NCBI GenBank assembly: GCA_028023455.1
Contig: JAQFVV010006271.1
Span: 2,998,673-3,062,672, forward strand
DNA: 64,000 bases
Reading direction: 5' to 3'
DNA from: Epiperipatus broadwayi
Lineage: Eukaryota > Onychophora > Udeonychophora > Euonychophora > Peripatidae
Positions 49,146 to 62,725 of this stretch are shown here, in pieces. The notes under the pieces were generated by a model. That model had not been told where the DNA came from, made no database searches, and was given only the letters and a program-made list of their open reading frames with translations. The position numbers were made by a program, and so were the translations under genes. Each line of letters begins with the position of its first letter. The first letter of the stretch is position 1.

Positions 49146-50716
49146 CCTTATAAAGTTTTATTACATCAGAATGTTTTATTTTATATGTTACCATTTTGTT
49201 CAACTTTAGATGATTAAAAGTTACATTCTTTCAATAAGCTTTCTGATTGTCCTTTCCCAAAGACAGTGGGGAATCTTTTATTAATTACTTAAAATGATAA
49301 GTTAAAACTTTAAGGACGTTTTCTTATCAGAGGAATGGATCGAAAATCAATTAGAGAAAATTTTGGTTTGTAATCATGTAAAATCTTTAGCCTGAAGGCA
49401 TCAAGATCAGAATGGGTGGGAAACCATAGGAAAGAGTATAAACACCCAGGAAAAGTTTCCATAAAGGGCCAATATTATTTTTTAAGAAGAGTTGTCACCA
49501 GAAACTATGTCAGTTTTAATTTTGACCTTTAATAGTATTTTCAGCATGGGACATTGTTAACTTCAAGGACCTGATTGCTGGATCCTGAAGTTCTCCACAA
49601 ATCTTCAAAATGTAGCTGCTAAATAGAACTTTACAATATCAATCATAAGCTTCCAAAATACATAATGAAACTTACCATAAATGAAGTTTAAGTGAATTAA
49701 GTGCTCACCTATGTTGTCTCCTAAAACCAACCGGACTCTGTTGTATGAATTAATGAGCAAGCCATGGAAGGACTGATAACCTTTTATTTTATAAACTGCC
49801 AACTTGCTGGTCTGTTTATAAAATCTACCTCAAATTATAATTTAAATTAACTACTGTCTAAATTTCTCTATTCAATTTATAATGTGTTAAATTTTGTATA
49901 GTAATTCTCTACTTTATTATCTCTAATCTTAAAATTAATATCTTGCCTATTTTCCTTCTGCTACTATGGCGGTTTGTTTTAACTAAATTTAATTACATTT
50001 ATTGAATTATTATTAATATCATTTATTTGTGATAATATGCCAATAATGCTTTCAACTCGATAATAATCTTTTTCATTTAAACTCACACTAAGTAATAGCA
50101 TTGCACTAAATTTTATAGTTTAATTATTGCCCATTTGAACTAAATTAATAGGTTCTAATAATTATTGAGTTGAAAGATATATGTAATGTTTGATATTTTT
50201 ACCAATGGCTGATAATTATTAGTAGCTCAGATTATAAGCTATGCTCCTGGCTAGTTCACTTAAGTTACACAAAATTATTTATTCATGTTGATCACATTCA
50301 TTAATGTTTCATGAAATGTTAATAAGAAAAATAAAATAAATATATTCTAATTTAAATCTCACATTTTATATTATTATTCAGGGAGGGCATGATATAAAGT
50401 GTATTACTATTATAATTATATAGTTACATTTAAGCACTTTTGCTCCGAGTAAGTTTGATTTTAATTTGATGTGATCAGGTCATTACATTAGGCATCCATT
50501 ATATAATTTGGGCTTTATTAATCAAATATGATGATCATTGTAGCATCACCATTCTGAATGTTGCTAATGTGAGCCACCCTCTTGCTTCTTGAGTTTGTTA
50601 TATTGATGATATTAATATTTTAAATATATAAGAAAAAATCACTTCCTCCCTTGCTCATCACTATATTGGAACACTAAAGGTTCATGGCTGTGTCCTGACC
50701 AGGCTTTCCCCATGTT
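49146..50716. other. AT-rich spacer, no supported gene
   Basis: The minus frame 49,802-49,605 has no recognisable domain. No repeats recognised. Confidence 0.45.
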
Positions 50717-50726
50717 CTATGGATAA

Positions 50727-50940
50727 TTCATAGGGCAGAAAGAACTTATTAAATACAAGCCACCCTTTATACTTCTCAATTCACAGACAAAACATTTTAT
50801 TTCATATTCGTTTTGTTGCTCGGACCATTCATTCATAGGGCAGAAAGGACTTATTAAATACAAGCCACCCTTTATACTTCTCAAATCACCAATAAACCAT
50901 TTTATTTTATATTCATTTTGTTGCTCATAATGCATTAGTA
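50727..50940. repeat. Tandem duplication of a roughly 110-bp unit
   Basis: AATTCATAGGGCAGAAAGAAC at about 50,725 is repeated as ATTCATAGGGCAGAAAGGAC at about 50,830. The same downstream stretch follows each (TTATTAAATACAAGCCACCC, ACTTCTCAA, CATTTTATTT). The minus frame across it is periodic (RSIKGGLYLIS twice), which reflects the DNA duplication. Confidence 0.85.
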
Positions 50941-51775
50941 CCATTTTATTTCTTATTTCAAATAAAGGCCCACTCTTCTGCTTTATAAATCATAATGAAT
51001 TGATTTCATTAAAATCAAACAAGTTTATATTTATCGATAATTTTAAATAATTTTCTTTGTTAAGTATTGAAGTTATACCCCATGTATTTATCATGCTGTT
51101 CATGAATTGACTTATGGATGTACGAATAATAAATCTCATCTCCTTCTTACATAAAATTACAATCATAATGAATAATGTATGTAATTCGTTCGGCACAAAG
51201 TCCATATATATCTTTATTTACTCTTGTTTACTTTGTCAGGGCATAGATAGATATATTTCTTAAATACTTACATATTAATTATTGGCATGTGAGTATGACT
51301 GCCATTATTTATTGTACATTGTAGTTTTATGTTCCAAAGACTAGAGATGATTTATCATGCTCATAATAAATATTTGAACAAAGACTTGCTTATTATTAAA
51401 ATATTTTATATACATACTTGGTTTAATTGTTTATTATTTATTGATTAGTTTTAAATATTCATACTCACTGTCTGTATTGGAAACCCAAGTATGCATATAT
51501 GAATTTATTCAGAAATATCCGTAGTCATTTACCATACATTAGAGTCAGACAAGGGGTCTCTGTAATTATCATATCCGTTGAGCTAGTTCATGGTGCATAG
51601 TCATGTGCCATCAATATTTGTTATCCATTAGGTTTGATCTGAGCTCATGAATTGGGTTTGAATTCAGTTTGGTCTTTGATATAGTTCATTGGTTTGACTG
51701 GGTTTGAAGTCCAACTTCGTGGGTTTCAGTTCATATTGGGTGAATAATATATTTGACTGGTACATTACAGACATT

Positions 51776-52090
51776 ATTATAATTTATAAAAACATTGCAC
51801 TATATAAATAAAATATTTACATATGTTTAAGTTTCATTTAATAATGATGTAAATTGTAAACATTTTGCAAGTGTCATTAACAAAAATCATATTATAAGTA
51901 ATTTAAAGTGATTAATTAAATCTTCACACAATCAGTTCAAAATGCTTCAGATTTGCCTATACATATAGTTTGGGTGAAAAGGATAGAGTGCATCCATTCT
52001 ATCTTTTAAAAATACTTTATCTTGTATTTGGAAAGGAGAATATTCATTATAAACAGTGTTTGAATGCAGTGGAGTAAGCTATGATTACTA
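51776..52090 (-). mobile_element. MITE-like copy related to 48,000-48,765
   Basis: Starts with TTTATAAAAACATTGCACTA and ends with GCAGTGGAGTAAGCTATGATT. The interior shares CATCCATTCTATCTTTTAAA and GGAAAGGAGAATATTCATTA with the 48-kb copies in inverted orientation. Confidence 0.65.
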
Positions 52091-52366
52091 TTATGATATT
52101 TATATACCAAAAATATCAACCTGATAGGATACCAACAGAAAATTATGGCATATATAAATTAATAATTTATATTTTTTTATTCATAAATAACACTTGTATT
52201 ATTGTATGATTTGTATAAAAGATTATAATATATTCAAAAATGAATAAAGACATTAAGCATAATGATTATATAAAATTTTATTATAGTAATATATTGACAA
52301 ACATTTATACCAATGAATATTCATAAAACATTAGACTAACTTTTAGTCAATACTAAACTTTAGTAC

Positions 52367-54135
52367 AATAACAAAATTTGGTAGTTTTCGGTTATGCATA
52401 CTGTGGCCACTAGGCGATGCTACAGCATCACCAAGAAATCTGAAAGTGATAAATTTATATACAAAACAAAGTTGAAATCAAGGGAAAATTAAAACACCTA
52501 AGGCAATTCATCCAAAAAAATCACTGAAGTCTGTGAAATTAAAACCCCTAAGGCAAGACATCAAAAGTAAGTAAAATATCAAGTAAAAAAATTGGTTTGC
52601 TTAAGGCAAGACATCAAATGTAAGTAAAAAATCAAGTAAAATAACCCATAAATTTAAAAATAGTACACTTACACACAATCTGTAAAAGTACATAAAAGAA
52701 CCCCACCCCCCAAGTGATAAATTGAAATGACTCAAAAATAAGTAAAATACAAAATTAAATAATTGTGGAAATTGTTGACATACAAAAATATCCCCCCTAC
52801 TAATAAATTGAAATGGCTCAAAAATAAATAAAATACAAATTACAAAAACAGAAATTGGTGAAATATATAACATACAAATCCTTCCACACAATAAATTGAA
52901 ATGTCTCAAAAATAAGTAAATACAAATTTAAAAAATCATGGAAATTGGTGATGTACATAAAACACAACCCCTTCCAAGTGATAAATTGAAATGGCTCAAA
53001 AATAAGTAAAATACAAATTGCAATAACAGAAATCGCCCTCCCCTCACTAATTTAAAATTATTGAAAAAAGTACTTAATTTTTATTACGATGTATTAAAAT
53101 AGTTTAGAAGGAAAATGTTGAGTAAAGGCAAAAATTTTAACATTAAAACATTTAATCCCGCCAGTGGGCTGACTTTCTCTGTTTTCCAAATATACCTTTA
53201 GAAATTATTTCCAAGTTTATTCTTATTTTTCCAAGGTGTGGTCAGATAATTTCCAAGAAATAAACTGCAAAAACAAATTTTAGCTTGAAAAAAACATTTC
53301 TCTATATATGTGAATCGGTTACCTCGAAATTGTCACTGTTAAGCAAAGAAAAGCAAATTTTGGATGTTAGAATTAAATAATTAAAAAAAAATAGCAAAGC
53401 TTAAAAATATATAACCTTGCCACTCTCTTCACATATATGTATGTGTAAACCCCACCAACACGAGGTAATGTTTATGTCTATTGTTTAAATTTATAACTTG
53501 AAATTGGTAATTATTTATGCATGCTTTAACTGTATATATCAGCTAGTATTTTTTTAAGTACATATTTATATAAATATATGCACATACATGCATTTACTAT
53601 TATTATCATTCTATTAAGTTGCCTTTAATTAAATTATGCTAGCTTGGAGGGGTTTAAATTAAAAAATATATGCTACTATGAAACATAGTAGGTGAAATGT
53701 TATGATAGGTAAAGAATACCCTTTCAATATTAAAAGTTGCAAAAATGACATGTGATGTAATACACCTCTTACATTAAAACATATAATGACTTCGCAAACT
53801 GAAATGTGATATAAAACACCCCCCTGACTAATTTCTAAATTGCATTCATAACATCAAAAAAAAAAAAACCCAAGTACGACACACACACAAAAACACTCAC
53901 AAATAACTACAAAAAAGTACTTACAAAAGATAGACATCATGGGAAATTTAAAAGTAAGCAAAGAAAACGTTCAAACTTCCAGACTTTGCATAAAAATTAT
54001 TTGGAGAAGCTTGTTCAAACAGATTGCAGATGATTATAAAAATACAACAAGGATGGCTTAAAAATGGACAAAAAGAAAGTTCAAACTTTGAGTCTTTTGC
54101 ATGAAAGTTATTTGGAAAAGCTTGTTCAATTGGTT
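52367..54135 (+). mobile_element. Non-coding repeat element, left member of a large inverted pair
   Basis: The left end GTTATGCATACTGTGGCCAC recurs inverted at 62,680-62,700 (GTGGC-TACAGTATGCATAAC with small differences). Inside are about five tandem units of about 88 bp containing ATAAATTGAAATGGCTCAAA (unit marks at about 52,718, 52,804, 52,892 and 52,982). Further right are units with TTCAAACTTTGAGTCTTTTGC and AGCTTGTTCAAACAG. The order is mirrored at 60.9-62.7 kb. No open frame longer than chance. The type is unknown. Confidence 0.75.
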
Positions 54136-54399
54136 TTTACACCAAAATAAATTATTCGAGTGGATCTGCAGCTCTCGAACCAGGTTCCTTTTCTAGGTGC
54201 TATGTGATTTTGACAGACATGAATGTTGCATTTCCATTGCATCCTTGGCTCATATAAAGCCTCATTTCATAGCCATTGGCACTCACTTTTTGAGAGGGCA
54301 GAAAAGTTTTACGATGTAAAAACACCACTGCCTCATCTTCTGTTTTTGGGAGATCCCACATTTTTATCATTTTGGCTAAGAAAATATAAATTACTATCC

Positions 54400-57320
54400 T
54401 CATCATATCATCACCATCAACCATTATTAATCCACTGCATGATGAAGGCCTCTCCAAATTAAATTCATCTTCTCTGATCTTTAGCTATTTTTCTCCATAG
54501 CACCCTGCACACTTTCTTATTCCATCCATCCATATCATATATGGTTTCTTTCTGGGTCTTTTACAATCTCTTGGAATCCAGTTTATGGTTTCAATTGTCC
54601 ATCTATTATCCTCTCTTCTAGCAATATGTCAAGCCCATGTCTACTTCAGTCTTTTAATTTTTTCAATGAAGTCAGTAATACATGTTTGTTCTCTTATCAA
54701 TATATTGCATTTTCGATGTCTTCTTGTAACTCCCAACATGCATCTCTCCATACTTCTTTGAGTATTCTGAACTCTCTGTATTGCTTTTCTATTAAGTCCC
54801 CAAGTCTCAGATCCATAAGTAAGAACTGGTAAAACACATTTATTAAAAACCCTCCTTTAACAAACACATAGACATATTTCCTTTTAGTATCAAGTTATTT
54901 CTACCAAAAGCACTCCAACCAAGTTTAATACTATGACTAATTTCATCCATTATGTTTCCATCTGTATTAATAATCTGATCAAGGTATTTAACTTTTTTAG
55001 CTCATCATAATCAATCTTTATTTTCATATAAGTCATTAAATATTACTTTAGTCTTTTTAACATTTATCTTTACTCCTATTTTCATACTTTCAACTGATAT
55101 CTAATGCAACATTTCCTGCAGCTCTAAAGCATTATTTGCAAAAACAACTACATCATCTGCAAAATCTAAATGACATAAAAAATCTCCATTTATTTTCACT
55201 CCTTTATTTTCCCATTTAATCCACAAAATACTTCTTTCTGCACTGCTGTAAAAAGTTTTGGAGTAATGAAGTCACCCTTTCTTACACCCTTCTAAATGTT
55301 GACTTTCCTAGTATTTTATGTAACTAATTGTTGTTGTTGCATTTTTATAAATATTGTTTAAAATATGACAATATCCTGGATCTATACCTTGATGATCCAA
55401 TGCTTTAATCACTGTAGAAATGTTCATAAAATCAAATGCCTTTTCATAATCTACAATTTCAAAGCATAATGGCATCTCATATTCATCATGTCCTTTCTAT
55501 AACTTCTCTCAATACATGAATATTATCTACTGTACTAAAAAAACTTTTAAATCCAGCTTGTTCTCTTGCTTGGTGAAAATCCAATGTTCCCTGTAGACGA
55601 GTTGTAATTATCATGGTAAAAAATTTGTATAAAACTGATAAAAGGCTGATAAGTCTGTAATTTCTAATATCGTCTTTATTACTTTTTTAAATATTAATAC
55701 TGCATTCTTCCAATCATCTGGTACAACTTTATCATTTAGAAATTTGGTATATAACTTTGCTAAAAAAATTATATTTCTTCATCTGCTTCTTTTAGTATAT
55801 CAATTATAATTCCATCATTACCTGGAGCCTTTCCTTTCTTCATACATTTAATTGCATGTCTCACTTCTTCATTTAAAATTCTGGGCTATTCGGAAGATGT
55901 AATAGAAATAGGAGGTGCTTGTTCTTTATTACTATATAATTAATGATAAAACTTTTCTCCCAATTTCATGATGTCATCTCTGTTTTTAGTAATATTTCCA
56001 TCTTTTTTTCTTATTGCAGATATAAATTTCCTATCAATACCAAAATGTTGTTTTACACTCTTGAGACTTTTATTCTCTTCTATAGCTTTTCTTGCTAGTT
56101 CACAGTTATACTTTCTTATATCATATCCAACTCCTTTTTGCCCCATTTTACAAAATTGACGATATTCAATACTTTTTAATGCATCATTTTTGTTTATTTC
56201 TCATATTCCTTTTTTTCTTCATAAATACTTTAGTCTCAGTAGACATTTTATTGGTCAATTGTTACTTTTTATAACAGCTATCCTTGGTGCAGTTTTTAAA
56301 AGTGTATCAGTTATTTTCATATTAATTTCATTTAAATCTGAATCATGTTCAAAATCTACTAATACTTGAAATCGATTTTTAAGTTGTACTTTAAATTCAT
56401 TGTAATGTTCCTGAAGATTAGAAAAATCAACTGTAAATATTGTTTTTCTTAATAATTTTTGTCTCTCTAGTTTTACTTTAACATGTATTTTACAACTTAC
56501 TAATCCATGATCACTTCCTGTGTTAAATTTATTAAGAACATTAGAAACTTGAAATATGTATTTTCTGTTAGCCAAAATATAATCTAATTCTGTTGTACCT
56601 TCATTTGGATGCTTCCATGTCCATTTCCTTTTAAAAAATTTTCTCAAAAAAAGAATTTATAATATAAAGTTTTTTTTTTCTGCAACATGCACAAGTCTAT
56701 GTCCTCTCTCATTTCTATTAGCATAAGCAAAATTACCTATATCACTTTCATATTTCATTTGTTTATCAATTCTAGCATTAAAATCTCCCATAACAATTTT
56801 AAAATGTTGTTTACTCTGATTAAAAGCTTTTTGCACATCCATGTAAAAATCTTCTACTACTTCATCACTTTGAGAACTTGTTGGGGCATAAACCTGAATT
56901 ATCTGCATTTGATATCTGCTATTAAGTTGTATAACTAATCTTGCCACACTGTCCTATACACCATCAATCTCCATAACGTTGCTATTCCACATTTCATTTA
57001 TAATAAATCCTACTCGACCAGTATTTCTCATATTTGTACCTTTATAATGGAGTACATGTCCACTTTTTAAATCAATTGTTTCTTCAGCTTTTCTTTTAAC
57101 TTCACAAAGTGAAATAATGTCCCATTTAATATAAGACAGTTTTTCTAATTCTTGCAATCTTGCTTAACTTGAAAGTGATCTGCAGCTGTAAGTATCTAAA
57201 TAAAAAGTCATCATTAAATGGCAGCCTGGGTCTGCAATCAGGGGATTCTCAGAACCCTCTGTCTTCAGCCACCAACCTCTGCCTTGATTGGTGACTCTAC
57301 AGCCTCCTGGGAATAGGGGC
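54400..57320 (-). pseudogene. RTE-clade LINE: endonuclease and reverse transcriptase, many breaks
   Basis: Minus strand, in order. 57,157-56,954: AP endonuclease start (ELEKLSYIKWDIISLCEVKR, GRVGFIINEMW). 56,947-56,657: IIQVYAPTSSQSDE, IVMGDFNARI and NRNERGHRL. 56,647-56,255: WTWKHPNEGTTELDYIL and TGSDHGLV. 56,146-55,940: linker (DIRKYNCELARKAIEENKSL). 55,870-55,119: RT with KGKAPGNDGI, REQAG-like, a DYEKAFD-like segment, TPKLFTAVQKEVF and the catalytic FADD (about 55,145-55,160). 54,840-54,470: PVLTYGSETWGLNRKAIQ and SMERCMLGVTRRH. The tail ends in GATGATG-type repeats (about 54,395-54,425), as RTE elements do. Stops and frameshifts throughout. The GC-richer 57,220-57,320 segment is probably its 5' end. 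Confidence 0.93.
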
Positions 57321-59290
57321 CATAATTTATTTTTGTCTGTAATAATTGTATATATTGAAAAAAACTATTTATCATTTACAAAAAAAAAAACATTCTGTCT
57401 ACCTTATCAGACAACTGAGAAGCAAGACCATGGTGTTTCTTGATCTTAAACTCAGAGGTAAAATGCCAATAAAGTTACCTTGTTGGCTAGTGCATGTTGA
57501 TGAGCAGCCCATACATGTTTGTATATTATATGAAAAATAATTATAGTAATAACAGCTGCAATGACAAGAACATATGGAGTGGACCTTCGTAATTTGCCCT
57601 GCTTGGTTCCTTTAAGGCCTCCAAGAGGAATAAAATGGGTCTCCTTTTAGTTAATAGCAAACTCCGTTCTGCAGTCAAAAACACTATACCTGCTTTAATT
57701 TCAGCACAGAATGTTGAATTGTTACCTGAAAGGTTTGTGCATGTTTACTATTGTATTCATCTGCATAAAAGAAGCCCATATTTACACCATCAGAAAATAG
57801 AAATAATCTCTTTAAATTATATTTCTAGCATTCCAAAATAATTAATAGGTCATAATAAAACTAAGCATGTATTTCAAAATATTAGTTCAGTTAGATTTTG
57901 ATTAAATTTATTGGCCCAAGCAATTATATTTTTAATGTGAAAAGTCTATTATATCATATTACTTTCTTAGAAATTTATAGTATAGCCCACCACATTTTTA
58001 ATGCTCTATCTTTTGTAGCCATTTTTTCAACACAATGATTTAGAAAAATGGTGTGGCACTGGTTAACACTTTTGCTGCATTAATTTTAATTGTATATTTG
58101 GCTGCAATTTTTTGAACAATTACGTTTTGAAAATACACCTGGGTTTCATTTTGTATAGTAGATAAGTTCCTCAAAAATGTGCACAAAAGAAATCACACAA
58201 AATTAACTATAACTTACCTTAATAAATGGGGGATATGTTCGCATAATTTTCAGAAATTGGCATAAAAGCACACAAACAAAGAAAAATTACTTTAAAATTC
58301 ACATTAAAAAATAGGTTAATAATGTATGACTAATAAAAAATTTCAAATATATGAAAAAAGTTAATATAAGACAAACTTTTTTTTACTTTTTTTTTAACTA
58401 CAGTATTTAATTTTACATTTTTCATACATATTTTAATCATTACCACTATTTTACAATATATATATATATATATATATCTGTTTGTGAACTAGTAAGAAAT
58501 CAGATTTGTGATGTGTTGTACAACTAGTGCCACTTCGACTCTTGTTTTGTGTTAATGGTTTCGTGTTTCTATATTAAAAAAATGAGATCGCAATCAAAAC
58601 AAAAAGATTATACATTATCATTAGAAATATTATTTTCAGTTTATAATATCAATAAAATCTTTGTTCTTATTTATTTTAAAAATCTATAAAAATATTTATT
58701 TCTGTTAATATCTAACAAAATACATTTTAAAAGTTTAAAATTTTTGAATATTTATTGTGATATTTTTATATGTACTTATAAATCTATTATTATTATTTAC
58801 TCATTAATATAAGTAGGTTATTTACATAGAAGCTAATATTCTAAATACAGCTTCAGGCTATATTCACATAAGCTGCTAATATAATATTATGTTTTTGAAG
58901 AAAAAAAGTATTTCAAGTAAAAATAAGTTATTAATAATTTAAATTTCTTGATATCTAATAAATATAGTGAAATATTAAGGATATTAAAAAAAAACATGAA
59001 TCACATAACTTCCAAATTGCATTAAAATAATCCGCATAAAATGAGACCCAGGTGTAATTGTGAAATTTAACATTATGATTATTTAAGTTCAAATTCACAA
59101 TTGAATTTGAGAAAACTACACAAAGCATAGGTAGTATTACTTATTAATTTTTTAAATTAATACTAACATTTTCTTAAAATGTACACAAATGTTTGCTATC
59201 AAAATTTGTTTTATTTCTTGGTCCATATTCATGACCCATTAAAAATTTAATGTGACAAATGCTGGTATATAGTAATCACTGAAAATATGT
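57321..59290. other. Spacer with a fragment of the 52/61-kb repeat
   Basis: About 57,917-57,965 (CAATTATATTTTTAATGTGA...TATTATATCATATTAC) matches 61,337-61,380. The plus frames 57,346-57,540 and 57,635-57,841 have no recognisable domain. A (TA)n lies at about 58,456-58,479. No gene is supported. Confidence 0.45.
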
Positions 59291-59294
59291 ATGT

Positions 59295-59690
59295 GTGCTG
59301 AATACACACCCTTATTACATGAGCTTTGTGTTTTGTTTTAATATATTATTATCATTAATGCATACTGAAATGGTATTTAGCAATCATTCTGTTTCACCTC
59401 CTAGGTCCCATAGTATTATCTTTTCAAAGTTCAAATCCTCCCAAGTGTATGTATATTCAATTAAATTCGTCATAAATTATCTATAGTAAGGTATATGTGT
59501 GTGTATGTGTGCTTATATAGGTATATCATACATTAACTATTATAATTATATGTGTATGTTTAATATACATATTGAAACTGTCAGATCTCATGACCCTTCT
59601 GTTTCACCTACTTTATTGCATAGTAGTATGTATTTTTGTATTTATCTATGTTTGAGTATGCATATGTTAACTTTAAACCTATTCTGATAT
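59295..59690. repeat. Two diverged copies of a short dispersed unit
   Basis: TTCTGTTTCACCTCCTAGG at about 59,388 and CTTCTGTTTCACCTACTTT at about 59,597 head similar segments with CATAGTAGTAT-like continuation. A related segment, TTTCACCTACTATGGTCCATAG, is in the 61-kb element, and its inverse is at about 53,670. The GTTCAAATCC at 59,429 resembles a tRNA-type B box, but no SINE structure could be completed. Confidence 0.5.
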
Positions 59691-59923
59691 TGGCATATTA
59701 AATGCAGGTGTGTGTGTATTCATTATTATATAATTATGTATACATATATGAAATGAACATCTATGCACATACAAGTTATAATTTGTAAAATTAAATCTAA
59801 GGTAAACTTTGCTGTATGTGTAATGCAAACATACATATTTATGTGAAAGACCTAGTAAAGTAATAGATTTACGAGGATTATATTTTTTTTAGTTTATTTT
59901 AGAAATAAATTATTATAGGCTGA

Positions 59924-60055
59924 TGTAATATAGGGTATATGAGCACAGACTTTCAGATGACCCATCACTCTCCACTCTATCTAATATCACTGATATTAAA
60001 TAGAGTGGAGAGTGATGGGTCATCTGAAAATCTGTGCTCATATACCCTATATTAC
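59924..60055. repeat. Long perfect-looking hairpin, 65-bp arms
   Basis: GTAATATAGGGTATATGAGC at 59,924 is mirrored by GCTCATATACCCTATATTAC ending at 60,055. The arms meet at about 59,989 (TATCACTGATA). Only one mismatch was noticed (GACTTTCAGATG against CATCTGAAAATC). The outer context TTATAGGCTGATGT is directly repeated at about 59,913 and 60,099, possibly an insertion footprint. Confidence 0.9.
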
Positions 60056-60059
60056 ATAT

Positions 60060-60890
60060 ATAGACACACAGGTATATAATAAGCCTGTGTTTCAGTTATT
60101 ATAGGCTGATGTGTAAATTAATCTTATTTTCACATATAAAGTCAATGAAAATTAAATGAATTTCACATGTGGTAAGTTGTTTGCAAATTTTAAAGTTTGT
60201 TTTCTAAAAAATCCTTTTGCTGAATCTTGAATCTTGACCTAATTAATGCTTTAAAAAAAGACAGGGGGTAAGAGAAATAATAACAGGTTGCAAATCTAAT
60301 TTAAAATCAACCTCAGGTAAAAAAAATCTGGGAAGATAGTGTAAATCAAATAATTGAGAGAAAAATAAATTGTAAACAACTTTAAGAGTAAGCAGTGTAC
60401 AAACTAAAATTTCAGCTTTGGCAAAACTTTTTCTTTATTTTTCCTTTTATTTATTTTGTATTAAAAGTTATGTGATTTTATGATGTCCATTGTGGGGTAG
60501 AAGACAACTATTGGTGTACTGATGGAGAAATCAACCTAGACAGTGCCCACCATGCCAGCTAGAAGCAGAAAGAAGACTGGTAATAAAATTTTGCAGACTT
60601 TTATTTCAATTCTAAAATCAGGCTAAACTTAAAAGCTAGCTATCCTATTCTGTAAATGTGCACAACAAAATTTTTTTCTCGTTATTCAAATTTCTTAAGC
60701 AAGGAAATAAATCTAACATTAAAATAAAGTATAATTTTATGTTAAATCTAATCTTATATGTCTTTCTCAATCTTATATAACTTTAAATTCATCAGAGTTT
60801 AATATAAAATTTAGTTATTTAACATAGTTACAAGTGTTTATGATGTGTGTGTACTTTTTTAAAACTTATGTATTTTGAGTGATGGGTTTG
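60060..60890. other. AT-rich spacer, no supported gene
   Basis: No recognisable coding, RNA or repeat feature apart from the outer repeat of the preceding hairpin. Confidence 0.45.
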
Positions 60891-60899
60891 ACCTGTGTG

Positions 60900-62725
60900 T
60901 GTACTTTTAAAAAAATATTATGCCATTACAACTGTTTTTGATGTCTCAAAGTTTGAATGTGGTTTTTCCCTACTTTAAAACCACTCTTGTTATATTTTTT
61001 ATAATCATCTGCAATCTGTTTAAACAAGTTTCTCCAAATAATTTTCATGCAAAGTCTCAGAGATTGAATGTTTTTTTTTTGCCTACTTTGAATCCATCCT
61101 TGTATTTTTATAATGATCTGCAATGTGTTTGAACAAGCTTCTCCAAATAATTTCCATGCAACACCTCAAAGTTTGAATGTTCTTTCTGCCTATTTTCAAA
61201 TTGCCCATGATATCTACCTTTTGTAAGTATTTGTGGTTTGTGTGTGTATGTTGTACTTGGATTTTTTAAATGTTACAAATCCAATTTAGAAATTAGTCGG
61301 GGGTGGGTTGTGCTTTATGTGACATTTTATTTTGCCAAGTGATTATATTTTTAATGTGAGAGGCCTATTATATCACATTTCATTTTGAAACTTTTAAGAT
61401 TAAAATGGTATTTTTTACCTATCATAATATTTCACCTACTATGGTCCATAGTAGTATATTTTTCTTAGTTTCAACCCCTCCAAGTTAGCATATATTAATG
61501 AAAAGCAACTTAATAAAATGATAATAATACTTAAATACATGTATGTGCATATATTTATATAAATGCGTACTTTAAATAATACTAATATATATATATAGTT
61601 AAAGCACGCATAAATAATTACCAATTTAAAGTCATAAATTTAAATAATAGACATAAACATTATCTGGTGTGTACATACATATATGTGAAGGGAGTGGCAA
61701 GGTTATACATTTTTAAGCTTTGCTATTTTTTAAATTATTTAATCTAAGTTATCACAAATTTGCTTTTTTTTGCATAAGAGTGACAATTTCAAAGTAAACA
61801 ATTGACATATGTAGAGAAATGTTTTTCTAAACTAAAATTTGTTTTTGTAATTTATTTCCTGGAAATTTTCTGACCATACTTTGGAAAAATAATAATAAAC
61901 TTGGAAATAATTTCAAAATGTATATTTGGTTCAAAGAAAATGTCAGACCACTGGCACAATTATACTTTTTAATGTTAAAATTTCCCTCTTTATTCAATAT
62001 TTTCTTTCAAAACTGTTTTAATACATTGTAATAAAAGTTACATATTTTTCAATAAATTTAAAGTGGGGGGGGGGCAATTTCTGTTTTTGCAATTTTATTT
62101 TACTTATTTTTGAGAGATTTTTAAATTTGTATTTGACTTAATTTTGAGCCATTTCAGTTATTACTTGGGGGAGGGAATGCATTTTATGTACTTCACCAAT
62201 TTTCATGATTTTTAATTTGTATTTTACTTATTTTTTGAGCAATTTCAATTTATTGCTTGGGGAGTGGTGTATTTTATGATTTTCACCAAATTCTAGTTTT
62301 TGTAATTTGTATTTTATTTATTTTTGAGCTATTTCAATTTATTGCTAGGGGGGTGTATTTATGTATTTCACTGATTTGCATGATTTTTTAATTTGTGTTT
62401 TACTTATTTTTGAGTCATTTCAATTTATCGCTAGTGTCGGATATTTTATGTATTTTTAATGATTTTGTGTGTGTGTATTTTTTAAAATAAACATATTTTT
62501 TCACTGGCTATTTTACTTACTTTTGATGTCTTGCTTTAGGCATTTTAATTTCACAGGCTTCAGCTATTTTTTGGGATGTTTTGTCTTAGGCATTATAATT
62601 TTTATTTCCCTCGATTTCAGCCATTTTTGAATAAAAATTTATTACTTGCATGCTTCTTGATGCTGCTGCAGTGTCACCTAGTGGCTACAGTATGCATAAC
62701 TGAAAACTAACCAAAAGTTACATTA
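60900..62725 (-). mobile_element. Non-coding repeat element, right member of a large inverted pair
   Basis: Mirror of 52,367-54,135. From the left: units with CAAAGTTTGAATGTGG or a related segment and TCTCCAAATAATTTTCATGC (about 60,945-61,180), then the TTTCACCTACTATGGTCC segment. The tandem 88-bp-type units with TTTTGAGCCATTTCAATTTA-like cores follow (about 62,095-62,430). The right terminus has GTGTCACCTAGTGGCTACAG and GTATGCATAACTGAAAAC. Diverged from its partner by many substitutions and indels, so the pair is old or came from separate insertions. Confidence 0.75.

Noticed and set aside
52700-53040. CRISPR-like array of regularly spaced repeats
   Set aside because: The units are tandem, imperfect and about 88 bp with no unique spacers. 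The context is eukaryotic and transposon-rich.
54200-54462. Two overlapping frames at the right end of the 54-kb region
   Set aside because: They run over the LINE tail, with its GATGATG-type repeats, and adjoining spacer; no domain.
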